A stretch of 7,059 nucleotides of DNA, taken from Nitrospirota bacterium. GTDB taxonomy: Bacteria; Nitrospirota; Nitrospiria; Nitrospirales; UBA8639. Location: contig QJYE01000224.1 in assembly GCA_003235785.1 (NCBI GenBank), positions 1 through 7,059 of the forward strand, given 5' to 3'. Under the pieces are notes generated by a model. It worked only from the letters and a program-made list of their open reading frames with translations, was not told where the DNA came from and ran no database searches. Made by a program: the position numbers and the translations under genes. How positions within the stretch are numbered: position 1 is the stretch's first letter; each line of letters begins with the position of its first letter. Positions 6,574 to 7,059 of this stretch are shown in pieces.

Positions 6574-6987
6574 TTGCCTATATTAATTTTTTCGGTGTTG
6601 TTACGTGTGCTTTTTGGCCAATCGAATGCTCTTAAAGAATGAAAGAAGATCGAACGGGGCATCAATTCAGCCCTCAATGAAGTGGAATGTCTCCGAACGT
6701 TGGATCGTCTAAGGCTGATGGAAGGTTTGGCCGAGGAAGCGCTTGCGATCCGACGGGAAGCTATTTTTCACCTGATTCAAGGCCTAGTAGAGGTTATTGA
6801 GCTTACACATCCAGTTTTCTCCAGGGCGGCTCAACCTCTACCGACCACATTGGGAATTCTCGGTGCGATCCATCTTGCTACGGTATTAATATGGAAAGAA
6901 CAAGCTCGGGAGAATGTAGTAATGGCCGCGCATGCTACTGCCTTGGCCCTCGTTGCCAAAGCCAGTGGGCTACCGGTAGTTGGCTAA
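6570..6987 (+). pseudogene. VapC-like PIN-domain toxin, decayed
   Basis: PIN-domain toxins are Mg-dependent ribonucleases of type II toxin-antitoxin pairs. The reading VIAYI (6570-6584) then shifts by an apparent extra T in the T run 6587-6592 to SVLLRVLFGQSNALKE. A TGA at 6640-6642 interrupts where Trp (TGG) would fit. The rest is open in the same frame to TAA at 6985-6987: ALNEVECLRTLDRLRLMEGL (6670-6729), PTTLGILGAIHLATVLIWKE (6841-6900), VVMAAHATALALVAKASGLPVVG (6919-6984). Family architecture predicts acids at YID, xxE, LDAIHLA and THD. Here they read AAT (Asn, 6585-6587), GAA (Glu kept, 6679-6681), GGT (Gly, 6862-6864) and GCT (Ala, 6934-6936). With the start also GTT rather than GTG, no active toxin can be made. 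A GTG at 6682 could start a 101-aa fragment lacking the N-terminal third. Confidence 0.75.
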
Positions 6988-7059
6988 CCTGGTCAGTAGA
7001 CGTTCATTTTTGCGTATCATGCCGGCTAAATTCTCTATCTGTTAAATAATCTCCTCCTG
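6988..7059. other. Right edge, no recognisable feature
   Basis: These 72 bases after the PIN remnant contain no convincing coding start, hairpin terminator or repeat. The stretch from 6219 to the window end holds only the toxin-antitoxin promoter and its two broken genes. Confidence 0.5.

Noticed and set aside
6165..6677. 170-codon open frame on the minus strand across the toxin-antitoxin remnant
   Set aside because: It has no recognisable motif and lies antisense to sequence that reads as antitoxin and PIN segments on the + strand. It is best explained as a shadow frame.
5487..6987. A complete insertion sequence or composite element spanning the transposase and toxin-antitoxin remnant
   Set aside because: I could not find a second copy of the REP-like sequence, matching terminal inverted repeats or target-site duplications on the right side.
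7038..7059. AGGAGGAG on the minus strand at the right edge, resembling a strong Shine-Dalgarno
   Set aside because: No start codon follows at suitable spacing and no minus-strand frame opens after it.

Overview
The window looks like a chromosomal segment of a Gram-negative bacterium. It carries a stand-alone ADP-heptose synthase adenylyltransferase (LPS core precursor) and an exported SurA/parvulin-type chaperone, so an outer membrane is implied. Gene order and protein style fit Nitrospirota or a related lineage, but that placement is an impression from memory, not a computed result.

Region 1 (1-4994) is housekeeping. The GTPase gene engB/yihA runs in from the left edge on the + strand with its true start outside the window. 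It meets the 3' end of a minus-strand operon at a shared TTAA. Read in transcription order, that operon is rfaE2 (5489-4995), mfd (4956-1492) and a surA-like gene (1492-566). The genes are packed tightly: there are about 38 bp between rfaE2 and mfd, and mfd and surA share one base (TAATG).

Region 2 (5487-6218) starts the accessory part. An intact REP-associated tyrosine (HUH) transposase gene of 223 codons lies divergent to rfaE2, 57 bp away. A short REP-like sequence (GGTGTCAGGTACC) sits directly against the rfaE2 start codon. The transposase has a good sigma70-like promoter whose predicted start of transcription falls on its ATG, suggesting a leaderless mRNA.

Region 3 (6219-7059) has no intact gene. 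It holds the decayed remains of a type II toxin-antitoxin operon: a Phd/YefM-like antitoxin (one nonsense codon, two frameshifts) followed by a VapC-like PIN toxin (lost start, one frameshift, one nonsense codon, and three of four expected catalytic Asp/Glu positions changed). A well-formed promoter with an overlapping 17-bp imperfect palindrome survives in front of it. I see no gene in the last 72 bases.

I did not find a clearly new biological system. The most interesting parts are the toxin-antitoxin relic, in which the catalytic acids appear to have been hit specifically, and the transposase/REP-like unit placed at the head of the rfaE2-mfd-surA operon.
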